Source: Pseudomonas sp. KNUC1026 (GTDB lineage Bacteria > Pseudomonadota > Gammaproteobacteria > Pseudomonadales > Pseudomonadaceae). Taken from it: DNA of 64,000 nt. The position numbers and the translations under genes were made by a program. The stretch spans positions 4,054,001-4,118,000 of the forward strand of contig NZ_CP087138.1 of assembly GCF_021650705.1 (NCBI RefSeq). Direction: 5' to 3'. Each line of letters begins with the position of its first letter. Position 1 is the stretch's first letter. The notes beneath the pieces are model-generated. The model made no database searches, was not told where the DNA came from, and worked only from the letters and a program-made list of their open reading frames with translations. Shown here piece after piece: positions 26,566 to 39,031 of the stretch.

Positions 26566-27719
26566 TCAGCCCTGCGACAGCAACTGGCGCAGGTCCAGCA
26601 CTGCAGCGTTGGCCCGCGAGAGGTAGTTGGCCATCACCAGCGAGTGGTTGGCGAAGATGCCGTACCCACTGCCGTTGAGCACCATCGGGCTCCACAGCGG
26701 CTCCTGGGCAGCTTCCAGCTCCCGGATGATCTGGCGCACGCTCACGGTCGCGTTCTTCTGGCCAGCACGTCAGCGAAGTCCACTTCGATCGCACGCAGCA
26801 AGAGCGAAAGAGCCCAGGCCTGGCCGCGCGACTCGTAGAACACGTTGTCGATCTTCAGCCACGGGGTTTCTTCGTACTCCTCGTCAACCTGAGGCGCCTG
26901 GCCTGCGACTACCGTGTCGGTCTTGGAGGCAGCGTTGAGCTTGACGCGGCCAACACTGGCCGAAAGGCGTTGCGACATCGAACCCAGGCGCGTGGAGACG
27001 TCGCCCAGCCAATTGTTGAGGTTGTCAGCCCGGGTGTAGAAGAAGGCCGCTTTTTGATCCGGCGAGCTCAGGCGTTTTTCGTAGTTGTCCAGCAGGTCGA
27101 TACCGCGCTGGTATTCCGATTCGCTCGACGGGAACATCCAGCTGCGGTTATCGAAGTTGAAGCGTGGCTCTGCCTGAGCCAGGTCGCCATCCTCGGCGGA
27201 CTGCGACTGCGAGCGGGAGAAGTCTTTGCGCAGGGCGCGGCTCATGTCACGCACCTGAACCAGAACCCCATATTCCCAGCTGGGCATATTGTCGAGCCAC
27301 AGGCCTGGCGGGAACCTGTCATTGGCCAGGTAGCCACCGGGCTTGTCGAGCAGGGTCTGGGTGATCGTCTTGAGCGTCTCGACGGTGGTGTAGCCGATCA
27401 CCATCTGGCGGCCGTCACGCTGGGCGTGGGCCTGGGCGTTCTGCTGGACCTGGAACAGCGCAGGTTCACGGCTCCAATAGATGCCGATGCCAACGGCTAT
27501 CAGCAGGTAAAGGCCCACCACGCCCAGCACCGCGCGGCTGAGCAGCAGCGCTTTCCAGTGGCCGCGGCGCGGCTGGCCAACGTTATCGGCGCGGCGATTT
27601 CGCCGATCTTTCTTCGAGCTGGCGTTCGCCGAAGCATTGCCCGAAGGGTTCGCGGCGGCGTCGGCGGCGGCATCGGAAGGGGCATCCGCTTTGCCCGTGC
27701 GCTTTTTCCAGTCCAGCAT
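26566..27719 (-). CDS. DUF2333 membrane-anchored protein (frameshift near 26760)
   Basis: About 384 residues. A low-complexity Ala/Asp/Asn N-terminus (residues 8-40) and a basic stretch precede one membrane helix (AVLGVVGLYLLIAVGIGIYW); the rest is periplasmic and matches the DUF2333 layout (ETLKTITQTLLDKPGGYLAN, DNMPSWEYGVLVQVRDMSR). The written frame stops after EVDFADVLARR. Adding one A at about 26760 gives AKKNATVSVRQIIRELEAAQ and a C-terminus NYLSRANAAVLDLRQLLSQG ending at 26566. Start is MLDWKKRTGKAD at 27719. The function of DUF2333 is unknown. Confidence 0.82.
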
Positions 27720-27978
27720 GGCGTGGTCCTTGTGCTGTGCGAATTCAACATCCTTCGACCACGCCACCCACTCAAGGTGCGGCCGGCCGAACGAGGCACA
27801 TGATAATCCATCGGCCGCGACAGGGGCCGGGCCTTGAGCGACACTCATCGCCCCGTTCCGTCCGTCGCGCCACAGGCCCTTTGAGCCGGAACATGACGCG
27901 CGGCAGAGAACGTAATGGGATTGAGTGATATCATAGAGCCATCACCTTTCCACGCTGCCTCGGCACGGTCGTTGGCTT

Positions 27979-29592
27979 ATGCACTTGCTCGAAGACACCA
28001 CGCGCGATCGCCTGCACCGGCATCTGGCGCAACGGCTGGCCAACCAGGCGAGGGAGATTCTGGCGATCTGGCAGCGCCTGGGTGAAAAGGGTTGGGGCCA
28101 TGCCGACCTCGCTCAGCTCGATGCTGCCAACGAACGCCTGGGCCGTAGCGCCGAGCGTTTACAGCAGGTCGAGCATCTGTTGCTGTCGATGGCACTGAGC
28201 GATTGCCTGGCGCGGCTGCGTGGCAACTCCGGGCAGTTGAGCCAGGACACCCTCGAAGACTTCAACCGTTTGATGAACAAGCTCGCCCGCAGCAGCCTGC
28301 GCCATGGCGACACCCTTGAGGGCACGCCGCTGCCCTACCCACCGGGGCCTGTGTACCTGATGCTGTTCAACCAGGACGCAGCCGAGCGCTTGGCGCGCCA
28401 GCTAGGCTCATTCGGCCTGGACGCCATCGCCCTGCCCAGCCCCCTGGCTGCCAGGCAAGCACTGGCTCATGCGCAACCTTCGGCAATGGTGGTGGACGTG
28501 GACTTCCACGGTATCGGCGGCGGCCTGGGCCTGGCCGCCGAAATCCAGGACGGGCTCGCCTCGCCCGTGCCGCTGCTGTTTTTCAGCCAGCAACCGGCCG
28601 ATACCCCCACACGCCTGGCTGCCGTGCGCAGTGGCGGGCTGGATTTCTTCACCGGCGCCCTGGAAGCCTGGGCGCTGCTGGAGCGGCTGGAGCGGCTGAC
28701 CCGCGTCACCCGTTTCGAGCCTTACCGGGTACTGGTGATCGACGACTCGCGCGCCCAGGCCATGAACAGCGAGCGCATGCTCAACAACGCCGGCATTCTC
28801 ACCCGCTGCCTGAGCGACCCGATGCGCGCGATGGCCGAGCTGGCTGACTTCCAGCCCGACCTGGTGTTGCTGGACCTCTACATGCCAACCTGCTCAGGCC
28901 CGGAGCTGGCCCGCGTGATTCGCCAGAACGAGCGCTACGTGGGCCTGCCGATCATTTACCTGTCCACTGAAAACGACCTGGACCGGCAGCTGGATGCCCT
29001 GAGCGAAGGTGCCGACGATTTCCTGGTGAAGCCGGTGCGCTCGCGCCAGCTGATCTGCGCGGTGCGCACCCGTGCCGAACGCGCCCGCGAACTGCGTGCG
29101 CGCATGGTGCGCGATGGGCTCACCGGCCTGTACAACCACACCCACATCCTGCGCGAGCTCGACGATGCGTGTTTCACGGCACGGCGCAGCAAGGCACCGC
29201 TGTGTTTTGCGATGCTCGACCTGGACCACTTCAAAAAGGTCAACGACACCTACGGCCACCCTATGGGCGACCGGGTGATCAAGAGCCTGGCGCTGTTCCT
29301 GCGCCAGCGCCTGCGCAAGACCGACCTGATCGGCCGCTACGGCGGCGAAGAATTCGCCATCGTGATGCCGGGCACTGATGCAGCCTCGGCCTGCGCAGCG
29401 CTGAACGACATTCGCGAGCGTTTCGCCGAAATTCTCTATCCCGGCATGCCCGACGAGCTGCACTGCACCTTCAGCGCAGGCGTGGTGCAACTCAGCGGCG
29501 GCATCGACAGCCTGATGATGGCGTCGCTGGCGGACGAAGCGCTGTACCGTGCCAAGGCCGCCGGGCGGAATCGCGTCTTGCCGGCCGGCTGA
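27979..29592 (+). CDS. Diguanylate cyclase response regulator (REC-REC-GGDEF)
   Basis: 537 residues. Residues about 125-240 look like a degenerate receiver domain. Residues about 253-370 are a true receiver, with VLVIDDS, phospho-acceptor Asp in LVLLDLYMP and Lys in FLVKPV. Residues about 375-535 are GGDEF with the active site YGGEEF and an upstream inhibitory RxxD (RKTD, five residues before GGEEF). It should make cyclic di-GMP under phosphorylation control with product feedback. No partner histidine kinase is adjacent. The 259-base region upstream, shared with the divergent DUF2333 gene, contains a plausible TATCAT -10 element. Confidence 0.9.
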   Translation: MHLLEDTTRDRLHRHLAQRLANQAREILAIWQRLGEKGWGHADLAQLDAANERLGRSAERLQQVEHLLLSMALSDCLARLRGNSGQLSQDTLEDFNRLMNKLARSSLRHGDTLEGTPLPYPPGPVYLMLFNQDAAERLARQLGSFGLDAIALPSPLAARQALAHAQPSAMVVDVDFHGIGGGLGLAAEIQDGLASPVPLLFFSQQPADTPTRLAAVRSGGLDFFTGALEAWALLERLERLTRVTRFEPYRVLVIDDSRAQAMNSERMLNNAGILTRCLSDPMRAMAELADFQPDLVLLDLYMPTCSGPELARVIRQNERYVGLPIIYLSTENDLDRQLDALSEGADDFLVKPVRSRQLICAVRTRAERARELRARMVRDGLTGLYNHTHILRELDDACFTARRSKAPLCFAMLDLDHFKKVNDTYGHPMGDRVIKSLALFLRQRLRKTDLIGRYGGEEFAIVMPGTDAASACAALNDIRERFAEILYPGMPDELHCTFSAGVVQLSGGIDSLMMASLADEALYRAKAAGRNRVLPAG

Positions 29593-29664
29593 TAAGAGCG
29601 CCTTAATCGGCAGTTATAGATACAGCAGGTATGATCGGCCGCAGTGATTTGCCGTGAGACTGCC

Positions 29665-31441
29665 ATGCGTCGTTTTTTCCTGCTCCTGCTGCTCTGCCTT
29701 GCCCTGCCTGCCGGCGCCGATGTGTTCGGCAGCCGCCCCAACCCCGGGCTGGGCGCCCCGCTGGACAACAGCAGCGATTTCCTGCCGGTGCGCGAAGCGT
29801 TCCAGCTGAGCCAGGCCGACAGCCGGCCCGAGCAGATCACCCTGCGCTTCGTGGCTGCCGAAGGCTACTACCTCTACCGCCAGAAGTTCGCGTTCAAGGC
29901 CGAGCCCGCCGGCGTAGTGCTTGGGCAACCTGAATTCCCGGACGGAGAGAAGAAGCACGACGAGTACTTCGGTGAGGTCGAGGTGTATCACAACATCGTC
30001 GATGTCACGTTGCCGCGCCCGGCGAACGCCCGTGGAGCTTTCACACTGCTGGTGACCTACCAGGGCTGCGCCGACAAAGGCTTGTGCTACCCGCCTGAAA
30101 CTCAGCGGCTGGCCATTGCAGCCTTGCCTGGTGCGGAACCTGCCGGCAATGCCAGCGCTGTAGCACCAGCGCCCGCCTCTGGCTGGAGCTGGAAGGATTT
30201 CGCGTGGTATTTCCTGGCCGGCCTGGGCTTGACCTTCACCCCGTGCGTGCTGCCGATGCTGCCCATTCTCTCGGGAGTAGTGCTGCGTGGCCAAACCGGA
30301 GGCCTGCGCGGCTTCACCCTGTCCCTGGCCTATGTGCTGCCGATGGCAGCGTGCTTCGCGTTGCTGGGCGCGCTTATCGGGCTGTTCGGCGCCAGCCTCA
30401 ACCTGCAGGCACGCCTGCAATCGCCTTGGGTGCTGGTGCCCTTCGCCCTGTTCTTCGTGGTGTTCGCCCTGGCGATGTTCGGGTTGTTCGAACTGCGCCT
30501 GCCGCGATCGATTACAGACCGCCTCGATGCCGTGGCCAATCGTACACAGGGTGGCTCCATCGTGGGAGCCGCAACGCTGGGCGTGCTATCCAGCCTGCTG
30601 GTATCGCCCTGTGTATCAGCGCCCTTGGCCGGCGCCCTGCTCTACATCAGCGCCAGCGGCGATGCAGTGGGCGGCGGCCTGAAGCTGCTGGCTCTGGGCC
30701 TGGGCATGGGCGTGCCGCTGGTGGTGGCAGGCACCGGCGGCGCAGCACTGCTGCCGCGCAGCGGGGCCTGGATGAATGGAGTCAAGGCGGCTGTCGGTGT
30801 GCTGTTGCTGGCGGTGGCGATCTCGCTATTGGAACGCGTGTTGCCAGGCCCGATGACCTTACTGCTGGCTGGCGCGCTGGCTGCGGGCTGCGGGTTGTTC
30901 CTGGGAGCGCTCGATTTCGTGCCCAAGCCGCCGCGCGAGCGCCTTGCACAGTTGCTCGGCCTGTTGCTGCTCTGCTATGGCCTGGCGTGCTGGTTCGGCG
31001 CATTGCAGGGCGGCGGCAACCCCCTGCAACCCCTGCCACAGCCCAGCGCCGCCACCGGGGCGCAGTCCGCAAGCCAACACCTGGCGCACCGTCACCACGG
31101 CGCAGGCGCTGGACGATGCCCTCGCCCAGGCCCGCAACGCAGGCAAGCCCGTGGTGCTCGACTGGTACGCCGACTGGTGCATCAGCTGCAAGGTGATCGA
31201 GCACGAAGTGCTGCCCGATGCGCAGGTGCAAGCCAGGCTCGCAGGCTACGAACGCCTGCGCTTCGATGTGACCGAGAGCAATGCCGAGCAACGCGCGGTG
31301 ATGGACCACTACGGGCTGTTCGGCCCGCCTGCTATCCAGTTTTTCGCCCCTTCCGGCGAAGAACTGCGCAGTGCGCGGGTAGTGGGCGAAACGAACGCCG
31401 CCGATTTCACGGCGAACATTCCCGGCACTGCCGCTCAGTAG
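29665..31441 (+). CDS. dsbD: Thiol:disulfide interchange protein DsbD (frameshift near 31060)
   Basis: About 591 residues in three parts: a signal peptide (MRRFFLLLLLCLALPAGA) with a periplasmic N-domain whose redox pair lies in GCADKGLCYPP; an eight-helix core with TPCVLPMLPILSG and SPCVSAPLAGALL; and a C-terminal thioredoxin domain with WYADWCISCKVIE. It carries electrons from cytoplasmic thioredoxin to periplasmic DsbC-type and cytochrome-maturation proteins. The thioredoxin part is displaced by one base, consistent with one extra base around 31050-31075 in the linker. In other Pseudomonas this gene precedes aroQ and accB; aroQ is missing here. Confidence 0.9.
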
Positions 31442-31848
31442 CGGCTATACCCCTGTGTAGCCGCATTTCGCCACTCCGTGACCGCAAGGCGATAATTAGT
31501 CATCTGTTTTCGCCCAACTTGCGGGTTACTGCGGCTAACTGGACAAAAGGGCCGGCTTTCCGGCATAGTCGCCGCCGTCGAACGATAACCAGAACCAAGG
31601 GAACGCCATGCCCACGACCTCGCGCCGGTTTTCATCCAGTGATCCATTCACGAACGTGACGTGCCAGCGCCGTTGAGCATCCCACTGTTCGATGCGCGTT
31701 TTTCACCTTGAGCATTCACAGACACTCTGGCCTCTGCCGACGAGCCCTTTCAGGCCCGGCGGCGGCCATCGGCCCACAAGCGGGCCGAACGCAATGGCTT
31801 GCATAGTCTGCCTTGAAACCCCTGAACATCCTTGGGAGTTGATGATTA
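31442..31848. other. Non-coding gap where aroQ is normally found
   Basis: About 407 bases without a credible gene. The stretch contains a short GCCGG/CCGGC hairpin near 31555 and presumably the accB promoter and leader. Type II 3-dehydroquinate dehydratase needs about 450 bases, and I find no trace of its GPNLNLLG start motif in any frame. The ribosome site AAGGGAACGCC at about 31597 is followed by an ATG whose frame closes within about 22 codons. Confidence 0.6.
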
Positions 31849-32304
31849 ATGGATATTCGTAAAGTCAAGAAACTGATCGAGCTGCTGGAAGAGTCCGGCA
31901 TCGACGAACTGGAAATCAAGGAAGGCGAAGAGTCCGTACGGATCAGCCGCCACAGCAAAGCCCCCGCACAACAGTTCTACGCACCTGCGCCGATGCCTGC
32001 CCCGGCTGCCGCACCGGTCGCTGCTGCCGCCCCTGCTGCCGACGCCGCCCCTGCCGCGCCGAAACTCAACGGCACCGTGGCGCGCTCGCCGATGGTCGGT
32101 ACCTTCTATCGCAAGCCTTCGCCCACTTCGCCCAACTTCGCTGAAGTCGGCCAGGTCGTGAAGAAAGGCGACACCCTGCGCATCGTCGAAGCCATGAAGA
32201 TGATGAACCACATCGAAGCTGAAACCAGCGGCACCATCGAGTCGATCCTGGTAGAAGACGGCCAGCCGGTCGAGTTCGATCAGCCGCTGTTCACCATCGT
32301 TTGA
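31849..32304 (+). CDS. accB: Biotin carboxyl carrier protein of acetyl-CoA carboxylase
   Basis: 151 residues. N-terminal acidic helix region (MDIRKVKKLIELLEESGIDE), an Ala/Pro-rich flexible linker at residues about 45-70, and a C-terminal biotinyl domain with the biotinylation motif EAMKMMN (Lys117). It carries carboxybiotin between AccC and the carboxyltransferase in the first step of fatty-acid synthesis. accC follows after 17 bases, the standard operon. Expression is probably driven from the long leader upstream. Confidence 0.96.
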   Translation: MDIRKVKKLIELLEESGIDELEIKEGEESVRISRHSKAPAQQFYAPAPMPAPAAAPVAAAAPAADAAPAAPKLNGTVARSPMVGTFYRKPSPTSPNFAEVGQVVKKGDTLRIVEAMKMMNHIEAETSGTIESILVEDGQPVEFDQPLFTIV

Positions 32305-32321
32305 CGAAGGGAGAGCCTGCG

Positions 32322-33676
<1,355 letters not shown>

Positions 33677-33694
33677 GCGGCCAGTGAATGAAGG

Positions 33695-33736
33695 CAAACC
33701 CCGGTTAGCGTGAGCGGCCGGGGTTTGTTGTTTTTG
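33695..33736 (+). terminator. Rho-independent terminator of accBC
   Basis: Inverted repeat CAAACCCCGG / CCGGGGTTTG (33695-33704 and 33718-33727) followed by TTGTTTTT, 18 bases after the accC stop. Confidence 0.85.
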
Positions 33737-33842
33737 GGCTCACTTGATTGCCGCTCATTGGCGAAATAGTTTCAGCATTCTTCAGGCTCAACGTTGATCG
33801 TATCTACACCGCAAGCGGCTGGCATCATCTCCTGCCTCTTTA

Positions 33843-34599
33843 GTGTGCATCGAGGCTTATGCGTTGGGGCTTTCAATCAAAGGCAAATTGGTCACTGTCG
33901 ATCACGCAGTAAAGGAACACTTGATCACCACGGTGGACGGCAATCCAAAAAGCGATTTGCGCCGTTGCGGCCTGAGGGTTACATCAGTTGTTCACTCGTA
34001 TCAAAAACTCCGCTAAAACAAGCCGTGACCGCAAACAGTCGGTGATAGGCGACAACTGCCCGCTTTTGTATGCATTGAAACGCAAACAGGGCCTGAATAC
34101 CGATATCACCTCGATAAAAAGGCTCCTGGAAAGTGGCAACGCCATTCTGTCTACGCTTGCCCAACAACTTCAGGCAGACACCGTGGTGTACATGCCGTCC
34201 AGTCACAGCCTGAGCAAAATTGTCGCGAGGCGATGCGCATTGAAGTTCCAGGCGGCATTGGCCCATGAAGTGTTTGTAAAAACGACCAGATCTGAAGCCT
34301 GCCAGATGATCGAACTGGCTCTGGCGCAAGGCGCGATTACCACCCAAGATCGCAAGCGGCTCCACTTCCGCCTGAAGGCCGCAGACGTATTTTCGCTCAA
34401 GGCTATTCCAATAGGCTTTCGGCAGTTCTTCAGCCCGGTTCGCCTGAATGAACTCTGCGGTGACATGGCTATGGGCCGAGTGGTCATGGTGGATGATCTG
34501 CTTGCTACAGGCCGCACACTCAGTGTCGCCCGGCAACTTGTCCTGACCCTGCCCGGTGTCACTTCGGTGGAGGCGGTTTGCCTCTTCAGCGATGTTTGA
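33843..34599 (+). CDS. Orphan phosphoribosyltransferase-fold protein, probably frameshifted near 34000
   Basis: Two overlapping frames probably form one gene. From 33843 (GTG) to 34015 the frame reads VCIEAYALGLSIKGKLVTVD and ends RVTSVVHSYQKLR. From about 33988 a second frame runs to 34599 (RIKNSAKTSRDRKQSVIGDN then CPLLYALK...). One base gained near 34000 would join them into about 251 residues. The PRPP-binding loop VVMVDDLLATGRTLS is clear near the C-terminus, so the core is a type I phosphoribosyltransferase fold, closest in feel to ComF-like or orphan regulatory members. GC is about 52-57 percent against about 63-65 around it, suggesting acquired DNA. No partner gene is obvious. The true start is unknown; a start at 33988 (TTG) would give 203 residues. 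Confidence 0.6.
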
Positions 34600-34689
34600 G
34601 CTTTACATGCATTGACCACCTGGCTACGATTGCCGGCGAGTGTGCATGAGCCTCCCCGCTCTCTAAATCCAGATGAGGCCCGCGTAGCA

Positions 34690-34826
34690 CCCCCCATGGT
34701 CGGCTCGTAAAGTGCAAGTAATGGGAAGGTTAGGCAGCGGCTAACCCCTCGACCTCAGGGTCGTTGATGTTTCAAGGGCCTGCCTGGCCCTGATCAATCA
34801 AAAGCCGAGCGAAAGCTCGGCTTTTC
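34690..34826 (+). ncRNA. Candidate structured small RNA
   Basis: About 100 bases hold four consecutive perfect hairpins: GGTTAG/CTAACC (34728-34746), CGACC/GGTCG (34750-34763), GGGCC/GGCCC (34776-34790) and the terminator stem AAAAGCCGAGC/GCTCGGCTTTT (34800-34825). No open frame of note occupies the 278-base gap. Such a run of stems ending in an intrinsic terminator fits a small RNA or a long structured 3' end of the phosphoribosyltransferase transcript. I do not recognise a known Pseudomonas RNA, and the 5' end is a guess. Confidence 0.35.
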
Positions 34827-34830
34827 TTTG
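34800..34830. terminator. Bidirectional rho-independent terminator
   Basis: 11-base stem AAAAGCCGAGC / GCTCGGCTTTT with a GAAA tetraloop and T-rich flanks on both sides. It ends transcription from the left and could also serve acoR, which terminates at 34878 on the other strand. Confidence 0.9.
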
Positions 34831-34877
34831 GCTATCGAAAACCTCTCCCGGCAATCTCGACTACTTCTGAACGCTGG

Positions 34878-36747
<1,870 letters not shown>

Positions 36748-36835
36748 GCCCTCCGTCTCTGGCTATTTATTGTTGTGCCTTCTCTATAGCGCCCGCGCGG
36801 GCTTTCGACAACCCGGGGGCGCCAGCCGGCTGGGT

Positions 36836-36852
36836 TGAGACGGGTTGTCTCA
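36836..36852. promoter_or_regulatory. Candidate AcoR upstream activator site
   Basis: Perfect palindrome TGAGAC-GGGTT-GTCTCA about 100 bases upstream of the sigma-54 promoter of acoA, with further GTCTC/GAGAC half-sites immediately after it and near 36890. Enhancer-binding proteins use such dyads at this distance. Assignment to AcoR is an inference from position. Confidence 0.5.
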
Positions 36853-36950
36853 GAGTCTCGTCGCTGGCGCGCCCGGACTGGCACTGCGCGTCTCAGCCAG
36901 TGTGCACGCAAGGCGCGCCCTACCGCTCTGGCCCGGCCTGTCCGGCGAGG

Positions 36951-36967
36951 TTGGCACCGCTGTTGCT
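36951..36967 (+). promoter_or_regulatory. Sigma-54 (-24/-12) promoter of the aco operon
   Basis: TTGGCACCGCTGTTGCT has the invariant GG and GC separated by ten bases and matches the YTGGCACG-N4-TTGCW consensus at all but one core position. It lies 43 bases upstream of the acoA ATG and downstream of the divergent sigma-54 activator gene acoR. Confidence 0.85.
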
Positions 36968-37009
36968 CCACTGCCCTGCAGCACCCAGCCCTACAAGGAG
37001 AACAACAAG

Positions 37010-37986
37010 ATGGCCAACCTACTGAACCGCGAAAAGCTGCTGCACGCCTACAAGGTGATGCGCACCATCCGCACCTTCGAAGAACGCCTGCACACCGAGT
37101 TCGCCACCGGCGAGATTCCCGGCTTCGTGCACCTGTACGCAGGTGAGGAAGCCTCGGCCGCAGGTGTAATGGCGCACCTGGACGACGAAGACTGCATCGC
37201 CTCCAACCACCGCGGCCACGGCCACTGCATCGCCAAGGGCGTGGACGTGTACGGAATGATGGCCGAGATCTACGGCAAGAAGACCGGCGTGTGCGGCGGC
37301 AAAGGCGGCTCGATGCACATCGCCGATCTCGACAAAGGCATGCTCGGCGCCAACGGCATCGTCGGTGCCGGTGCCCGACTGGCAGCGGGTGCGGCACTGG
37401 CGGCCAAGCTCAAGAAAACGGCCGGGTGGCCGTGGTGTTCTTCGGCGACGGCGGCTCCAACGAAGGCGCTGTGTTCGAGGCGATGAACCTGGCCTCGGTC
37501 ATGAACCTGCCGTGCCTGTTCATCGCCGAGAACAACGGCTATGCCGAAGCCACCGCGTCGAAATGGTCGGTTGCCTGCGACCATATCGCCGACCGCGCCG
37601 TGGGCTTCGGCATGCCTGGGGTCACGGTCGACGGCTTCGACTTCTTCGCCGTCGAGCAAGCCGCCAGCGAAGCCATCCGCCGCGCTCGCGCAGGCCAAGG
37701 CCCGAGCCTGATCGAGGTCAAGCTCAGCCGTTACTACGGCCACTTCGAGGGCGACGCGCAAACCTATCGTGCGCCGGATGAGGTGAAAAACATCCGCGAC
37801 ACCCGCGATTGCCTGATGCAGTTCCGTGAGCGCACCACCCGCGCCGGCCAGCTCGAAGCCTTGCAACTGGACCAGATCGATCAGGAAGTGGAGCAACTGA
37901 TCGAGGACGCGGTGCGCCGCGCAAAGGCCGACCCCAAGCCCACCGCCGCCGACCTGCTCACCGACGTCTACGTCGCCTACGCCTGA
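37010..37986 (+). CDS. acoA: Acetoin dehydrogenase E1 alpha subunit (frameshift near 37415)
   Basis: 325 residues after restoring one A in the AAAA run at 37414-37417. Thiamine-diphosphate-dependent E1 alpha subunit: HLYAGEEASAAGVMAHL near the start, then the ThDP motif GDGGSNEGAVFEAMNLASVM ending with NN. With AcoB it cleaves acetoin to acetaldehyde and an acetyl group passed to AcoC. The ribosome site AAGGAGAACAACAAG precedes the ATG. First gene of the operon; acoX, which precedes acoA in the described P. putida cluster, is absent. Confidence 0.94.
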
Positions 37987-38011
37987 CCTGCCCAGAACAA
38001 GGAGAAGCCTC

Positions 38012-39031
38012 ATGGCTCGCAAAATCAGCTACCAACAAGCGATCAACGAAGCACTGGCCCAGGAAATGCGCCGGGACGAAAGCGTGTTCATCATCGGCGA
38101 GGACGTTGCCGGTGGCGCCGGCGCACCGGGGGAGCAGGACGCCTGGGGCGGCGTGCTGGGGGTCACCAAAGGGTTGTATCCGCAATTCCCTGATCGGGTG
38201 CTCGATGCGCCGCTTTCGGAGATCGGCTACGTCGGCGCGGCGGTCGGTGCCGCCACCCAGGGCATGCGCCCGGTGTGTGAATTGATGTTCGTCGACTTCG
38301 CCGGTTGCTGCCTGGACCAGATCCTCAACCAAGCCGCCAAATTCCGCTACATGTTCGGCGGCAAGGCGCGCACACCCTTCGTGATGCGCACCATGGTCGG
38401 TGCCGGCCTGCGCGCTGCCGCTCAGCACTCGCAGATGCTCACCTCACTATGGACCCACATTCCTGGCCTGAAGGTGGTCTGCCCCTCCTCGCCCTATGAA
38501 GCCAAAGGCCTGTTGATCCAGGCGATTCGCGACGACGACCCGGTGATCTTCTGCGAGCACAAGCTGCTCTACAGCCTGCAAGGCGAGGTGCCGGAGGAGA
38601 GTTACACCATCCCCTTCGGTGAGGCCAACTTCCTGCGCGACGGCGACGACGTCACCCTGGTGACCTATGGGCGCATGGTGCATCTGGCCATGGATGCAGC
38701 CGCGAGCCTTGCCCGGCAGGGGATCAGTTGCGAAGTGCTCGACCTGCGCACTACCAGCCCGCTGGACGAAGACAGCATCCTGGAAAGCGTCGAGAAAACC
38801 GGCCGCCTGGTGGTGATCGACGAGGCCAACCCACGCTGCTCGATCGCCACGGATATCAGCGCACTGGCTGCGCAAAAGGCCTTCGACTACCTCAAGGCCC
38901 CCATCGAGATGGTCACCGCGCCGCATACGCCGGTGCCGTTCTCCGATGCGCTCGAAGACCTGTACATCCCTGACGCGGCCAAGATCGAAGCGGCTGTGCG
39001 CAAGATCGCCGAGAAGAGGAAAGCCGCATGA
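38012..39031 (+). CDS. acoB: Acetoin dehydrogenase E1 beta subunit
   Basis: 339 residues, intact. Transketolase-type beta subunit: RDESVFIIGEDVAGGAGAPG, DAPLSEIGYVGAAVGAATQG, MRPVCELMFVDFAGCCLDQI and a C-terminal transketolase domain with LDLRTTSPLDEDSILESVEK. Forms the E1 heterotetramer with AcoA. The ribosome site AAGGAGAAGCCTC lies before the ATG, 25 bases after acoA. Its stop overlaps the acoC start (ATGA). Confidence 0.96.
   Translation: MARKISYQQAINEALAQEMRRDESVFIIGEDVAGGAGAPGEQDAWGGVLGVTKGLYPQFPDRVLDAPLSEIGYVGAAVGAATQGMRPVCELMFVDFAGCCLDQILNQAAKFRYMFGGKARTPFVMRTMVGAGLRAAAQHSQMLTSLWTHIPGLKVVCPSSPYEAKGLLIQAIRDDDPVIFCEHKLLYSLQGEVPEESYTIPFGEANFLRDGDDVTLVTYGRMVHLAMDAAASLARQGISCEVLDLRTTSPLDEDSILESVEKTGRLVVIDEANPRCSIATDISALAAQKAFDYLKAPIEMVTAPHTPVPFSDALEDLYIPDAAKIEAAVRKIAEKRKAA

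Noticed and set aside
31597..31665. Short frame after the ribosome-site-like sequence between dsbD and accB as a remnant of aroQ
   Set aside because: The roughly 22-codon reading has no similarity to the AroQ N-terminus that I can see, in any frame, so I treat it as non-coding.
33794..34045. An 83-codon frame upstream of the phosphoribosyltransferase
   Set aside because: It overlaps in another frame the stretch (33843-34015) whose reading VCIEAYALGLSIKGKLVTVD looks like real protein and joins the phosphoribosyltransferase after a one-base correction.
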